From NCBI RefSeq assembly GCF_019977655.1, contig NZ_AP024849.1, positions 3,381,001 to 3,445,000 on the forward strand: a stretch of DNA of 64,000 nucleotides, in the 5' to 3' direction. A model generated the notes under the pieces. The model did not search any database. It had not been told where the DNA came from and was given only the letters and a program-made list of their open reading frames with translations. The position numbers and the translations under genes are program-made. The first letter of the stretch is position 1, and every line of letters begins with the position of its first letter. This document shows positions 35,757 to 44,599 of the stretch, piece after piece. The DNA comes from Clostridium gelidum (GTDB taxonomy: Bacteria; Bacillota; Clostridia; Clostridiales; Clostridiaceae).

Positions 35757-35885
35757 AATAAAAAGACGGCATCACTGCCGTCTCATATTATCAAATACTC
35801 AATAATAACTCTTCATCAAATACCCATACTAGTAGTTTATAAACACTGTAGGGTGAGAAACGGCTGTTTCTTCTTAACATGTATT
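35757..35885 (-). promoter_or_regulatory. Attenuated leader of the infC-rpmI-rplT operon (L20-leader type)
   Basis: The minus-strand leader holds AAGAAACAGCCGTTTCTC (hairpin) and later GAGACGGCAGTGATGCCGTCTTTTTATT, a complete terminator (about 35759-35789) just before infC. This arrangement matches the L20 leader of Firmicutes, in which premature termination is controlled by ribosomal protein binding. The family match is from memory. Confidence 0.8.
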
Positions 35886-35900
35886 AGTATATCATCACGT

Positions 35901-36809
35901 TTAATACATGTCAACATTTTTTGTTATTATTTTTTTATCGTTAATATTACTATAACATTCATGAAAAGTTACTTTATTGCCGAATACATTTTCTATTGTA
36001 TCTAAAAATTCTTTATTAGTACACTTTTCTTTTCCATATATGATTATATTTTTAGGCGCACTTGTTATAAGACCACTTATTAATACATCTTCCATATTTA
36101 ATTCTAATCTGCCTTGTTCTGCTGTAATTTCCTTTAAAAAATCATAATATAAGTCTTTCCCATCCCCATTTTTTATTATATAGTTGTTATTTTCTTCTAT
36201 TATTATATTTATTTCTTCTATTTTACATTCTTGTATCTCTACAAAGTACTTTAATAATTTCACAAATTCTTTATACTCTTTTTCCACCATATATCTTTCT
36301 ACCACTTTGTCTATAATACTCTCTATGTCTCCTCTAAGTTTTTTCATTCTAAAAGTTATAAAACCATCTATATTAATCTCTTGTTTTTCGCGTATACAAT
36401 CTTTTATTTTCTCTACCATTGAATTTATTCTATTTAAACAATATATAGAGTCTTCATTTTTAGTTGCTTCTTCATATTTTAATACTTTTACTATTTCATC
36501 TTCCACTTCTAATATTTCACGTTGTTTTAAGAAAAAATAATTGTCAGTTATAAATTCAAAAATTTCTTTTTTTCTATAATTATCTATAACTATTTTATAT
36601 AAAATATTACTAATATATAAATTAATAATCTCTTCTACTTTTTCATTATAACAATTTTCTTCACAAATTATCTCAATCACATGAGTTTTCTTTTCTATAC
36701 TTTCAACAAATCCTACTAATATATCTTTTTTCTTTAGTAATTCTCTTAGCTCTTGTAATTCATTGAAAAAGTTTAAATCTTCATTATAAGCTAATTTTAA
36801 AATAAGCAT
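35901..36809 (-). CDS. YtxC-like sporulation protein
   Basis: A 302-residue soluble protein resembling the YtxC family, whose members are conserved in spore formers and have no defined activity. Features are alternating helices, FRMKKLRGDIESIIDKVVERYMVEKEYKEF and a C-terminal segment (APKNIIIYGKEKC). The longest frame contains the SD GGGAG, so I start at the ATG at 36807-36809. It lies just upstream of the infC leader, but transcription of the two is probably separate. Family call is moderate. Confidence 0.75.
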   Translation of the reverse strand: MLILKLAYNEDLNFFNELQELRELLKKKDILVGFVESIEKKTHVIEIICEENCYNEKVEEIINLYISNILYKIVIDNYRKKEIFEFITDNYFFLKQREILEVEDEIVKVLKYEEATKNEDSIYCLNRINSMVEKIKDCIREKQEINIDGFITFRMKKLRGDIESIIDKVVERYMVEKEYKEFVKLLKYFVEIQECKIEEINIIIEENNNYIIKNGDGKDLYYDFLKEITAEQGRLELNMEDVLISGLITSAPKNIIIYGKEKCTNKEFLDTIENVFGNKVTFHECYSNINDKKIITKNVDMY

Positions 36810-37014
36810 GGATTTCACTCCCTTCTTAATATTAGTATGTATAAAATTTTTATAGCTATGCAAAATTTATATTTTATTTTTTTGAATCTGCCTTAGATTA
36901 TTAATACTTAATTGACAGGTTATAATTTTAAGTTCAAAATATAATCTATAATTCAAAACAATACTTTAAATATTGAATATAAATTATCAATTATACATTT
37001 CAAAGGAGATATAT

Positions 37015-37719
37015 ATGCATTGTTTCGTTGATTATAGAGTTACTAAAGAAGAATTACTAAACCTTTCAATATTAAATGTGAATCCAATATTAGTCCCTAA
37101 GTGTAACAAAGTTTATGAAGCTATAAATGGTCATCCTGATATTCAGCTAAATATACTAAAAAATAAATCACACTCTCAAATTATTGTTCAAAAAGATATT
37201 TCAAAATGTTTCAAAGAAATTCTTAAATCAAATAACATACACTATATTATTTCAAAAAATTCATTGTCCAATACATATCCTTGTGATATTATTTTAAATT
37301 CTTTAATTTTAGAAAATTATTTTATTCACAATTTAAAATACAGCGATGAAGAACTTTTAAAATCTCAAAATTCAAAAGTACATGTTAATGTTTCTCAAGG
37401 ATACACCAAGTGTTCGATTCTGCCTGTCAGAGACAATGCATTAATCACAAGTGACAAAGGAATTTTTGAATCTTTGAAAGAATATGACTTTGATATTCTT
37501 TTGCTTCCTCCTGGAGATATATTACTACCTTCATTAAATTATGGTTTTATAGGTGGGGTTGGTGGTATGATCTCAAATAATAAGATGGCTTTCTTTGGTG
37601 ATTTAGATAGTTACAAGTGGGGATCTGAAATAAAAAAATTTCTTTTTAAGCATGATGTCTTGCCCATTGCACTAAGAAAAGGAAAATTAATAGATAGAGG
37701 TAGTTTGCTTACCCTTTAA
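37015..37719 (+). CDS. DUF6873-family protein
   Basis: Unknown function. The 234-residue product opens MHCFVDYRVTKEEL and has NGHPDIQLNI, SQGYTKCSILPV and LNYGFIGGVGGMIS, motifs I associate with DUF6873, predicted to have the fold of guanidino-group modifying enzymes such as arginine deiminase. The catalytic set is not evident. I place the start at 37015, 7 nt after CAAAGGAG. It is divergent from ytxC, with the short gene 37850-38014 convergent. Confidence 0.7.
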   Translation: MHCFVDYRVTKEELLNLSILNVNPILVPKCNKVYEAINGHPDIQLNILKNKSHSQIIVQKDISKCFKEILKSNNIHYIISKNSLSNTYPCDIILNSLILENYFIHNLKYSDEELLKSQNSKVHVNVSQGYTKCSILPVRDNALITSDKGIFESLKEYDFDILLLPPGDILLPSLNYGFIGGVGGMISNNKMAFFGDLDSYKWGSEIKKFLFKHDVLPIALRKGKLIDRGSLLTL

Positions 37720-37809
37720 CCCTGTGTCAACTATATAATATGATTTCTATTTTTTTGTGTTACTTTTAGATAAACTTAATAAATAATTTATTCATATGCG
37801 TAAATTATA

Positions 37810-37843
37810 AAAAGTTAGTAAATCAATTAAATTTACTAACCTT
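37810..37843 (-). terminator. Terminator downstream of the small 37850-38014 gene
   Basis: AAGGTTAGTAAATTTAATTGATTTACTAACTTTTT on the minus strand folds into a 10-bp hairpin with a T-run, directly after the stop codon. Confidence 0.75.
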
Positions 37844-37849
37844 TATAAT

Positions 37850-38014
37850 TTATCTCATCATTCTTTTTTTTATCTCATCACTTAATCTCTCTGCTTTCAC
37901 CTTCATAATTTCTCCCATATCCCTCATTTCACTTCCCATATCTTGTGCTAACCCCTTCATTTCACACCCCATCTTTTCAGCTTTTTCTCTTATTTCATTA
38001 GTTAAATTTCCCAT
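37850..38014 (-). CDS. Small amphipathic/helical protein, unknown
   Basis: The 54-residue product (MGNLTNEIREKAEKMGCEM..., ending KKRMMR) is a predicted continuous charged helix with Met-rich faces. I know no family name for it. Evidence that it is real: a good SD (AAAGGAGATAT) at normal distance before the ATG, and a terminator right after the stop. The longer frame upstream would include the SD. It may be a CsbD-like or helical stress protein, but that is a guess. Confidence 0.6.
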   Translation of the reverse strand: MGNLTNEIREKAEKMGCEMKGLAQDMGSEMRDMGEIMKVKAERLSDEIKKRMMR

Positions 38015-38424
38015 TACAATATCTCCTTTCATTAAAACTATGTTCTTAAATTAAGATAAATATTTAGATTTATAAGTCCTTTTATTTACATTAATAAGTT
38101 TGCCCAAAAATAGGACTATTATTAATAAAAATTTAACTTTTTTAATTTTTTCTTTGAATATGATTAATCAAACTACAACCTTCCCCTTCCACTGGTCACT
38201 TCTATATAATTTACCATATTAGACTAAATCCTTTTGAATGTGATTAAATTTTTAGAAATTTACTTTGACTATTAGCTTTCCATCATTTAAACTAAAAAAT
38301 GTACAATTTACATTTTACAATTTACAATTGTGGATGAAATTCTTTTTGATAAAAAAGTTTGTTCCTTCATTGTCAATTGTCCACTGTTAATTGTTAATTT
38401 ATTTTAAATTTTAGGAGGCAATTA
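38015..38424. other. Intergenic region with AATTAACAATT-type repeat
   Basis: No gene seen. At about 38300-38400 it carries ACAATTTACATTTTACAATT, CAATTGTGGATGAAATTC and TTGTCAATTGTCCACTGTTA then ATTGTTAATT, an imperfect inverted-repeat element like that at 18583-18745. It stops just before the ABC-F SD (TTAGGAGG). Confidence 0.5.
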
Positions 38425-39981
38425 ATGAGCGTACTTACTGTTAAGAATATGAATCATGGCTTTGGAGATAGAGCTATTTTTGAAGATGTTTCATTTAGAT
38501 TATTAAAAGGAGAACACGTTGGTCTTATTGGAGCAAATGGTGAAGGTAAATCAACATTTATGAATATAGTAACTGGAAAACTTATGCCTGATGAAGGTAG
38601 TGTTATCTGGTCAAATAATGTTAGAGTTGGTTATATGGATCAACATGCTGTTTTAACTAAAGGACAAAGCATGCGAGATGTTTTAAGGGATGCATTTAAA
38701 TATCTTTTTGATTTAGAAGCAGAAATGAATTCTCTATATGAAAAAATGGGTGATTGCACTGAAGATGAATTAAATAAAATGTTAGATAGAACAGCTATAA
38801 TCCAAGATTTGCTTGATCACAATGGATTTTATGTAATTGACCCAAAGGTTGAAGAAGTTGCCAAAGGACTTGGGCTTTCAGATTTAGGCCTTGATAAGGA
38901 TGTTAATGATTTATCTGGTGGACAAAGGACTAAGATTCTTTTAGGTAAACTACTTCTTGAATCTCCAGATATTTTACTTTTAGATGAGCCTACTAATTAT
39001 CTTGATGAAGAGCATGTAGAATGGCTTAAAAGATATCTTCAATCTTATGAAAATGCATTTATATTAATTTCACATGATATTCCGTTTTTAAATTCAATAG
39101 TAAATTTAATATATAGCGTAGACGAAAGAAAACTCACAAGATATGTTGGAGATTATGCTGAATTTGAAAGAATACATGCAATTAATAAAGAAAAATTAGA
39201 AGCTGCTTTTGAAAAACAACAAAAGGAAATTTCAAGACTTGAAGATTTTGTTGCTAGAAATAAAGCTAATGCTGCTACTGCTAACATGGCTAAATCTAGG
39301 CAAAAGAAGTTAGATAAGATGGATATCATAGAAATTTCAAAGGAAAAGCCAAAACCAGAATTTACTTTTAAAACTGCTAGAGCTCCAAGTAAAATCATAT
39401 TTGAAACTCATGATTTAGTTATAGGATATGACACACCTCTTACAAAGCCACTTAACTTATACATGGAAAAAGGTCAAAAAATAGCACTAGTCGGAGCTAA
39501 TGGACTTGGTAAATCAACACTTCTAAAAAGTTTACTTGGAACAGTTAAACCGCTTAGTGGACAGGTTAACCTTGGTGATTATCAATACATAGGATATTTT
39601 GAGCAAGAAGATAGAAAAAATAATAAAAATACATGTATAGAAGAGGCTTGGCAAGAATTTCCCGGATATACTCAATCCCAAATAAGAGGTGCTCTTGCTA
39701 AATGTGGATTAACAAGTAAACAGATTGACTCTCAAATAAGAGTTTTATCAGGTGGAGAAGCTGCAAAAGTTAGGCTTTGCAAAATTCTAAACAATGAAAC
39801 AAACATATTAATCCTAGACGAACCTACAAACCATTTAGATGTAGATGCAAAAGATGAGTTAAAAAGAGCATTACAAGAATATAAAGGCACAATCCTTATA
39901 GTATCCCATGAACCTGAGTTTTATAGAGATATAATAACTGAAACTTGGAATTGTGAGGATTGGACAACTAAAATAGTTTAA
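38425..39981 (+). CDS. ABC-F family ATPase
   Basis: Cytosolic protein with two ATP-binding cassettes and no membrane domain, of the kind that acts on ribosomes. Cassette 1: GANGEGKST, LSGGQRTKILLGKLL, LLLDEPTNYLD. Cassette 2: GANGLGKST, LSGGEAAKVRLCKIL, LILDEPTNHLD. The inter-domain linker (about residues 240-310) is charged and helical. The 518-residue length and motif style resemble the YbiT/YfmR-like general ABC-Fs rather than known antibiotic-resistance types. It is monocistronic with its own terminator. Confidence 0.92.
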   Translation: MSVLTVKNMNHGFGDRAIFEDVSFRLLKGEHVGLIGANGEGKSTFMNIVTGKLMPDEGSVIWSNNVRVGYMDQHAVLTKGQSMRDVLRDAFKYLFDLEAEMNSLYEKMGDCTEDELNKMLDRTAIIQDLLDHNGFYVIDPKVEEVAKGLGLSDLGLDKDVNDLSGGQRTKILLGKLLLESPDILLLDEPTNYLDEEHVEWLKRYLQSYENAFILISHDIPFLNSIVNLIYSVDERKLTRYVGDYAEFERIHAINKEKLEAAFEKQQKEISRLEDFVARNKANAATANMAKSRQKKLDKMDIIEISKEKPKPEFTFKTARAPSKIIFETHDLVIGYDTPLTKPLNLYMEKGQKIALVGANGLGKSTLLKSLLGTVKPLSGQVNLGDYQYIGYFEQEDRKNNKNTCIEEAWQEFPGYTQSQIRGALAKCGLTSKQIDSQIRVLSGGEAAKVRLCKILNNETNILILDEPTNHLDVDAKDELKRALQEYKGTILIVSHEPEFYRDIITETWNCEDWTTKIV

Positions 39982-40002
39982 TGACAGAATTATAACAATT
40001 GA

Positions 40003-40044
40003 TTTTAAAAGGGGCTGTTGCAAAATGCAACAGCCCCTTTTAAA
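40003..40044. terminator. Terminator after the ABC-F gene
   Basis: TTTTAAAAGGGGCTGTTGC and its exact complement flank a 5-nt loop, with a T/A-rich flank on both sides. It is strong and could work in both directions. Confidence 0.9.
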
Positions 40045-40179
40045 AGTACACAGAAGTTTATAATATATACGTTATAATTAAACTTCTACATTATTAAATT
40101 AATAGTTTTAATAATTCTAAAAGAAAAGTGAATATCCAAATCTTGTATTTAGCTAGTATAACTTTCTCAGCAAGCTTTT

Positions 40180-40215
40180 TATCCTTCACCGTTAATTGTT
40201 AATTATACATTTTTA
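40180..40215. repeat. Short AATTAACAATT-type repeat remnant
   Basis: TCACCGTTAATTGTTAATTA resembles the right end of the elements at 18583-18745 and 38300-38400. Only a partial end is seen. Confidence 0.4.
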
Positions 40216-40228
40216 ATCAGATTATGTA

Positions 40229-40657
40229 CTAACTATATTTTAAGTGTATAACTTTTTCGAAGCCATCTCCATATAAATAAACAAACGTTTTCGGAACAAA
40301 AATAAATACCAACTTTTCTCGCTCATTAGTAATTTTAGTTTCTTCCACTGACCATTTTTCTACAGATCCATGAGAAGAAACATCTGTATTCACTCCACTA
40401 TCGGCATAAGGAACAAACTTCGTAGCCTCTTTAGGAAGCCAAAAGAGCACTCTATAATGAGGCATTCCATCTTCTTTCATTATTGTATCATATGCCGGAT
40501 AAGCTCTTTTTTCATTTAGATTATTTCTACTTATCTGCTGAATTGAGTTTGAAATTGATAAGTCTCCAAAGTCATTCGACGAATTAAGATAACTTGATAT
40601 CCGGGTGGATAAATAAAATATAATTGGTATGCAGCAGATTCTCAACTTTTTTCTCAT
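40229..40657 (-). CDS. Secreted or membrane-anchored protein, unknown
   Basis: The 142-residue product begins MRKKLRICCIPIIFYLSTRI, a short basic-hydrophobic signal or anchor, followed by a globular segment with DTIMKEDGMPHYRVLFWLPK and EREKLVFIFVPKTFVYLYGDGFEK. I do not recognise the family. A good SD (AAGGAG) precedes the ATG. It stands alone between two rightward units. CC near the signal segment is not a good lipobox. Confident as a gene, not in role. Confidence 0.65.
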   Translation of the reverse strand: MRKKLRICCIPIIFYLSTRISSYLNSSNDFGDLSISNSIQQISRNNLNEKRAYPAYDTIMKEDGMPHYRVLFWLPKEATKFVPYADSGVNTDVSSHGSVEKWSVEETKITNEREKLVFIFVPKTFVYLYGDGFEKVIHLKYS

Positions 40658-40928
40658 ACTTAAAGCTCCTTATTCTGTCATATATTTAGCAATCACTCCA
40701 ATTTGACATATTATATTATATTCTATCATAGTTTTCACTTTATTGGGACTATTTAAGTTAAAATGAATACACATACATGTGATTTTTGCCAAATTTGCAG
40801 TTTTAACTAATTTATGTTTGATATTTTTTACAATTTATAACTCTTTATGTTTCCTCGAACTTATAGAATAGCTACAAAGCTTTTTTATAAGACCCTTTTA
40901 ATCAAATCAATTTTAGTTTATAGTATTA

Positions 40929-41020
40929 CTTAAGAGATAAAAACACAGTTTCTGCTGGTAGTCAGAACCTATATAATAATATAGCAGTAACCTGCCCTCC
41001 TGGGTTGTCCATTCTCTAAG
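40929..41020 (+). promoter_or_regulatory. yjdF-motif (azaaromatic) riboswitch candidate
   Basis: An enclosing stem (CTTAAGAGA with TCTCTAAG) surrounds a small stem GTTTCTG/CAGAAC and an AACC...GGGTT hairpin, ahead of a yjdF homologue with an SD at about 41034. The location and the AAAACACAGTTTCTGCTGG start are what I expect of the yjdF RNA, which senses azaaromatic compounds. I matched it from memory only. Confidence 0.6.
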
Positions 41021-41047
41021 AATTTATATCTACAGGAGGATTTAATT

Positions 41048-41470
41048 ATGATATCACAAATTAATTTAACAGTTCTTTTTAACGATCCCTTTTGGATTGG
41101 TATCTTTGAAGTTACCCAAAATGATGAATACAAGGTATGTAAATTCACTTTTGGGCCAGAGCCTAAAGAAGAAGAAACTTATGAACTTATATTGAACAAA
41201 TTCTATTCATTAAATTTTAGTAATCCAATTTCATCTGATAAAAATACTTTCACTGAAAAAAAGCAAAATCCAAAAAGATTACAAAGAAAGATTCAAAAAG
41301 AAACAGCTGCAAAAGGAATATGGACTAAAGCTCAAATAGCTATCAAACTGCAACATGAAGAAGGTAAGCTACAACGTAAGAAAAAATCCAAAGAACAAAA
41401 AGAGCAAGAAGAAGAAAGAAGACTTTATTTAAAGAAAAAGAAAAAGCTTGAAAAACACAAAGGTCACTAA
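41048..41470 (+). CDS. yjdF: YjdF-family protein
   Basis: A 140-residue protein of the YjdF family, of unknown biochemical function, often encoded behind a riboswitch responding to azaaromatic compounds. The N-terminal domain (LTVLFNDPFWIGIFE, VCKFTFGPEPKEEETYELI) is diagnostic. The C-terminal third is an extremely Lys/Glu/Gln-rich helix (KKKSKEQKEQEEERRLYLKK), common in the family. SD ACAGGAGG lies 8 nt before the ATG. It ends at its own terminator. Confidence 0.88.
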   Translation: MISQINLTVLFNDPFWIGIFEVTQNDEYKVCKFTFGPEPKEEETYELILNKFYSLNFSNPISSDKNTFTEKKQNPKRLQRKIQKETAAKGIWTKAQIAIKLQHEEGKLQRKKKSKEQKEQEEERRLYLKKKKKLEKHKGH

Positions 41471-41471
41471 T

Positions 41472-41526
41472 TAAATAAATAAAGGAAGAAGTACTTATTA
41501 AAATTGTGCTTCTTCCTTTATTTATT
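41472..41526 (+). terminator. Terminator after yjdF
   Basis: AAATAAAGGAAGAAGTAC and GTGCTTCTTCCTTTATTT pair around an 11-nt loop, followed by TTTATT on the plus strand. The rest of the gap to the dehydratase gene (41527-41753) shows nothing further. Confidence 0.85.
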
Positions 41527-41753
41527 GTCTAAATCTTCTAATTATTTTATTCATAAAAATTACTATAACCTTACTATTTTTTACTCTTTACCAATATTAA
41601 TTACCTTTTGAAATTAAATTTTTTCAGTTATAATTCAAAAGTTTAAAGGCAAAACTATTGAGGCAAAGTGTACCTTGACATAAATTTCTAAAATGTTATC
41701 ATAAAACTATTGATATTTATATATTTATTATACATACAGAAGGGGTTATTAAA

Positions 41754-42974
41754 ATGATGACATTAGATAAATTCGAGGAAGCATATGAGATTGTGCAAAA
41801 AGTAATATTAAAAACGAAATTAGTTTACAGTGATTATTATTCAGATATGACAGGCAATAAAGTTTATTTGAAGCCTGAGAACATGCAAAAAACAGGGGCG
41901 TATAAAATTAGAGGAGCTTACTACAAAATTAGTACTCTTACTTGCGAAGAAAGAAACAAGGGACTTATAACAGCTTCCGCTGGTAATCATGCACAAGGAG
42001 TTGCCTATGCAGCAAAAGAATATAATGCAAAAGCAATAGTAGTTATGCCGACTACTACTCCACTTATGAAGATAAACCGTACAAAGGCATATGGTGCAGA
42101 AGTTATATTACATGGTGATGTTTATGATGAAGCCTGCAATTATGCATTAGAACTAGCTGCAGAAAAAGGTTATACTTTTATCCATCCTTTTGACGATTTA
42201 GATGTTGCAACTGGCCAAGGCTCTATTGCAATGGAAATAATAAAAGAACTTCCAACTGTTGATATTATTTTAGTTCCAATTGGTGGAGGTGGACTTGCTA
42301 CTGGTGTTTCTACCTTAGCAAAGCTTCTTAATCCAAATATTAAAGTTATTGGTGTAGAACCAGCAGGTGCAAATTGTATGCAAGCCTCATTAAAAGCAGG
42401 AAAAGTTGTCACTCTTCCAGATGTTAATACTATAGCTGATGGTACTGCTGTTAAAACTCCAGGTTCTAAACTGTTCCCATACATACAAAAAAATATTGAT
42501 GATATTATTACAATTGAGGATCATGAATTAATCGGTGCATTTTTAGATATGCTAGAAAATCATAAGATGCTTGCTGAAAATTCAGGATTATTAACTGTTG
42601 CGGCCCTTAAGCACTTAGAAGTTAAGGATAAAAAAGTTGTATCTATTATAAGTGGTGGTAATATGGATGTAATTACTTTTGCTTCTTTAGTACAACATGG
42701 TTTAATTGAAAGAGAACGTATTTGTACACTTTCCGTTTTACTTCCAGACAAGCCAGGAGAACTTACAAATGTATCTAAGGTAATTGCGGAAGCTCAAGGT
42801 AATATAATTAAGCTTGATCATAATCAATTTGTTAGCATTAATCGTAATAATGCAGTTGAACTTGAAATTACTATGGAAACTTTTGGTCATGACCATAAAG
42901 AATCAATTATGAAAGCACTAATAGATAATGGATATAAGCCAAAGTTAATTCAACCTAAAATGATTTATCAATAA
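41754..42974 (+). CDS. Threonine ammonia-lyase (dehydratase) with ACT domain
   Basis: PLP enzyme deaminating threonine (and probably serine) to 2-oxobutyrate. KTGAYKIRGAYYK carries the PLP lysine; SAGNHAQGVAYAAK and PIGGGGLATGVS are PLP-binding loops. A short C-terminal ACT domain (about residues 325-405) makes the 406-residue protein of the catabolic, TdcB-plus-ACT type rather than the 500-residue biosynthetic IlvA. SD AGGGG upstream; it is monocistronic between terminators. No ilv or tdc genes are nearby. Symbols ilvA or tdcB are both in use for this type. Confidence 0.93.
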   Translation: MMTLDKFEEAYEIVQKVILKTKLVYSDYYSDMTGNKVYLKPENMQKTGAYKIRGAYYKISTLTCEERNKGLITASAGNHAQGVAYAAKEYNAKAIVVMPTTTPLMKINRTKAYGAEVILHGDVYDEACNYALELAAEKGYTFIHPFDDLDVATGQGSIAMEIIKELPTVDIILVPIGGGGLATGVSTLAKLLNPNIKVIGVEPAGANCMQASLKAGKVVTLPDVNTIADGTAVKTPGSKLFPYIQKNIDDIITIEDHELIGAFLDMLENHKMLAENSGLLTVAALKHLEVKDKKVVSIISGGNMDVITFASLVQHGLIERERICTLSVLLPDKPGELTNVSKVIAEAQGNIIKLDHNQFVSINRNNAVELEITMETFGHDHKESIMKALIDNGYKPKLIQPKMIYQ

Positions 42975-43015
42975 AAAATAGGAATGCCTCAAATTCTGAG
43001 GCATTCCTATTTTTA
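42973..43015. terminator. Terminator after the threonine dehydratase gene
   Basis: AAAATAGGAATGCCTCA and TGAGGCATTCCTATTTTTA form a strong hairpin; its A-rich left arm also makes it usable for the convergent HAD gene. Confidence 0.9.
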
Positions 43016-43098
43016 TTTTAAGGCTGATGAAAGAAATTAACAGACACTATTCCCTATCTAATGCTTTCATGTACCTAACTTTATTATAATTAACACTT

Positions 43099-43764
43099 CT
43101 AGTTTTCTTTAGTTTCTTTTAAATAGTTCTTTACATCTATTAAATTATTACATATCTTAAACGCCAATTCCTTAGTATCATCATCTAGAAATTTCATATC
43201 AGGAACATGTATGCCTATCATCTTAGCTGCATGGGCTGCTGTTATTCCTGCATCTGAATCTTCTATAACTATGCATTTTTCAGGATTTACATCCAATCCT
43301 TTTGCTGCTTTTAAGAATATTTCTGGATCTGGCTTAGAATTTTCAACTTGATCTCCACAAATTATATAATTAACCTTGTCCTTTATTTTTGCCTGTTCTA
43401 ATAATTGAAGTGCTCTTTCTCTTCTTGTTGAAGTAGCCACTGCTATTTTATAATTTTCTTTATTCAAATAATCCAATATTTCATGAACTCCCGGTTTAAT
43501 TATTACTCCATCTCTATCAGTAATTTCTCCTGCTAAATTAGCCTTCTTCTTATATATAGTGTCAAATGGAAAATCAGTTCCATACTCTTCTTCCATTATT
43601 ACTTTTATGCTCTTAACATTTCTTCCTATTAATCTCAAATAAAACTTTTCATCCATTTTATAATTATATTCTTTAAAAACTTCTTGAAAACATTCAAAAG
43701 ATCTTCTTTCTGAATCAATTAATACTCCATCCATATCAAAAATTATTGCTTCTACTTTTCTCAT
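43099..43764 (-). CDS. HAD-superfamily phosphatase (beta-phosphoglucomutase-like)
   Basis: A 221-residue HAD hydrolase of subfamily IA. Motif I is FDMDGVLIDSE (nucleophile and acid Asp), motif II is ATSTRR, motif III has KPDPEIFLKAAK and motif IV is IEDSDAGITAAHAA. A helical cap lies at about residues 18-85. The substrate cannot be inferred from sequence; members include phosphosugar mutases and phosphatases. It stands alone, 77 nt from the scar region. Confidence 0.9.
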   Translation of the reverse strand: MRKVEAIIFDMDGVLIDSERRSFECFQEVFKEYNYKMDEKFYLRLIGRNVKSIKVIMEEEYGTDFPFDTIYKKKANLAGEITDRDGVIIKPGVHEILDYLNKENYKIAVATSTRRERALQLLEQAKIKDKVNYIICGDQVENSKPDPEIFLKAAKGLDVNPEKCIVIEDSDAGITAAHAAKMIGIHVPDMKFLDDDTKELAFKICNNLIDVKNYLKETKEN

Positions 43765-43840
43765 CCGTAATAGTCCCCTTTTAAACTTAAATATTATTTA
43801 CTTAATTTATATTAACATTTTATTTTGTATTTTCCAACTC

Positions 43841-44066
43841 CTATTTAAAAAACTCTAAAAATCTTTTTGCGGCCAAGGATAAATATCTCTCTTTTATCCA
43901 AATAGCAGAAATTTGAGTTCTTAAGGTATCATTATTTATTAATTTATATTTAATATTATCCATGAATTCAAAATTAATAGCTGATTTAGGTACTATGCCA
44001 ATTCCAAGACCTGCTCTTGCTCTTGCTCATAAAATTGTAGTTCTTGCATCATCATTTATGCAAAAA
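43841..44066 (-). pseudogene. 5'-truncated LysR-type regulator remnant
   Basis: Minus-strand translation gives CINDDARTTIL, a TGA, then ARAGLGIGIVPKSAINFEF and, near the end, IWIKERYLSLAAKRFLEFF before a TAG stop. This is the C-terminal part of a LysR substrate-binding domain. The N-terminal DNA-binding domain is gone and there is an in-frame stop. It ends abruptly at the junction with the ABC remnant at about 44063-44066. Confidence 0.7.
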
Positions 44067-44377
44067 TCTCTGTTGGTCAAAAACAATTACTTTGCATTGC
44101 AAGAGTTATGCTTGTAAATCCACCTATGCTTATTTTAGATGAAGCCACAAGTAGTATTGATACACGAACTGAAATAAATATACAAGAAGCTTTTAACAAA
44201 ATTATGCTTGGACGTACCAGTTTTATAATAGCACATAGACTATCTACCATAAGGCAAGCAGATATAATATTAGTATTAAAAGATGGCCAAATCATAGAAC
44301 ACGGTAATCATGATGAATTGCTATCACAAAATGGTTTCTACAGTACCTTATACAATAGTCAATTTGCTACTATTTAA
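44063..44377 (+). pseudogene. 5'-truncated ABC transporter ATPase remnant
   Basis: Translation begins within the signature motif (KISVGQKQLLCIARVML) and continues through Walker B (PMLILDEATSSID), the switch region (IIAHRLSTIRQADIILVLK) and a normal C-terminus. The membrane domain and Walker A are missing, with no SD or start. This is the last ~104 residues of an exporter-type (MsbA/LmrA-like) half transporter. It is not expected to function. Confidence 0.75.
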
Positions 44378-44409
44378 CAAATTAAAATAAAAAAGCTTCT
44401 TTTAAAATT

Positions 44410-44517
44410 CACATATTTAGGTGGAGCTATGATGGAAAAGATACAAAAGAAATATTAAATTCAATAGTTGTCCCATTTTTAATGCCAGAAATCCACAGCC
44501 AAGTTTTTAGTAACTAA
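44410..44517 (+). pseudogene. Short C-terminal gene remnant, unknown
   Basis: A frame reading HIFRWSYDGKDTKEILNSIV, then VPFLMPEIHSQVFSN and a stop, has no start or SD. It looks like the tail of a lost gene. I cannot name its family and the call is tentative. The rest of 44378-44600 holds nothing else. Confidence 0.3.
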
Positions 44518-44599
44518 AACAATAAAATTCCTTTATTTTAGCAGAATATATGTAAAACTTTAAATTTTCTAAATCCCAGTACGTTATATATTATTAGTT

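Noticed and set aside
37720..37800. A tRNA gene or other RNA between 37719 and 37850
   Set aside because: No cloverleaf or conserved T-arm could be folded; only a terminator hairpin is present.
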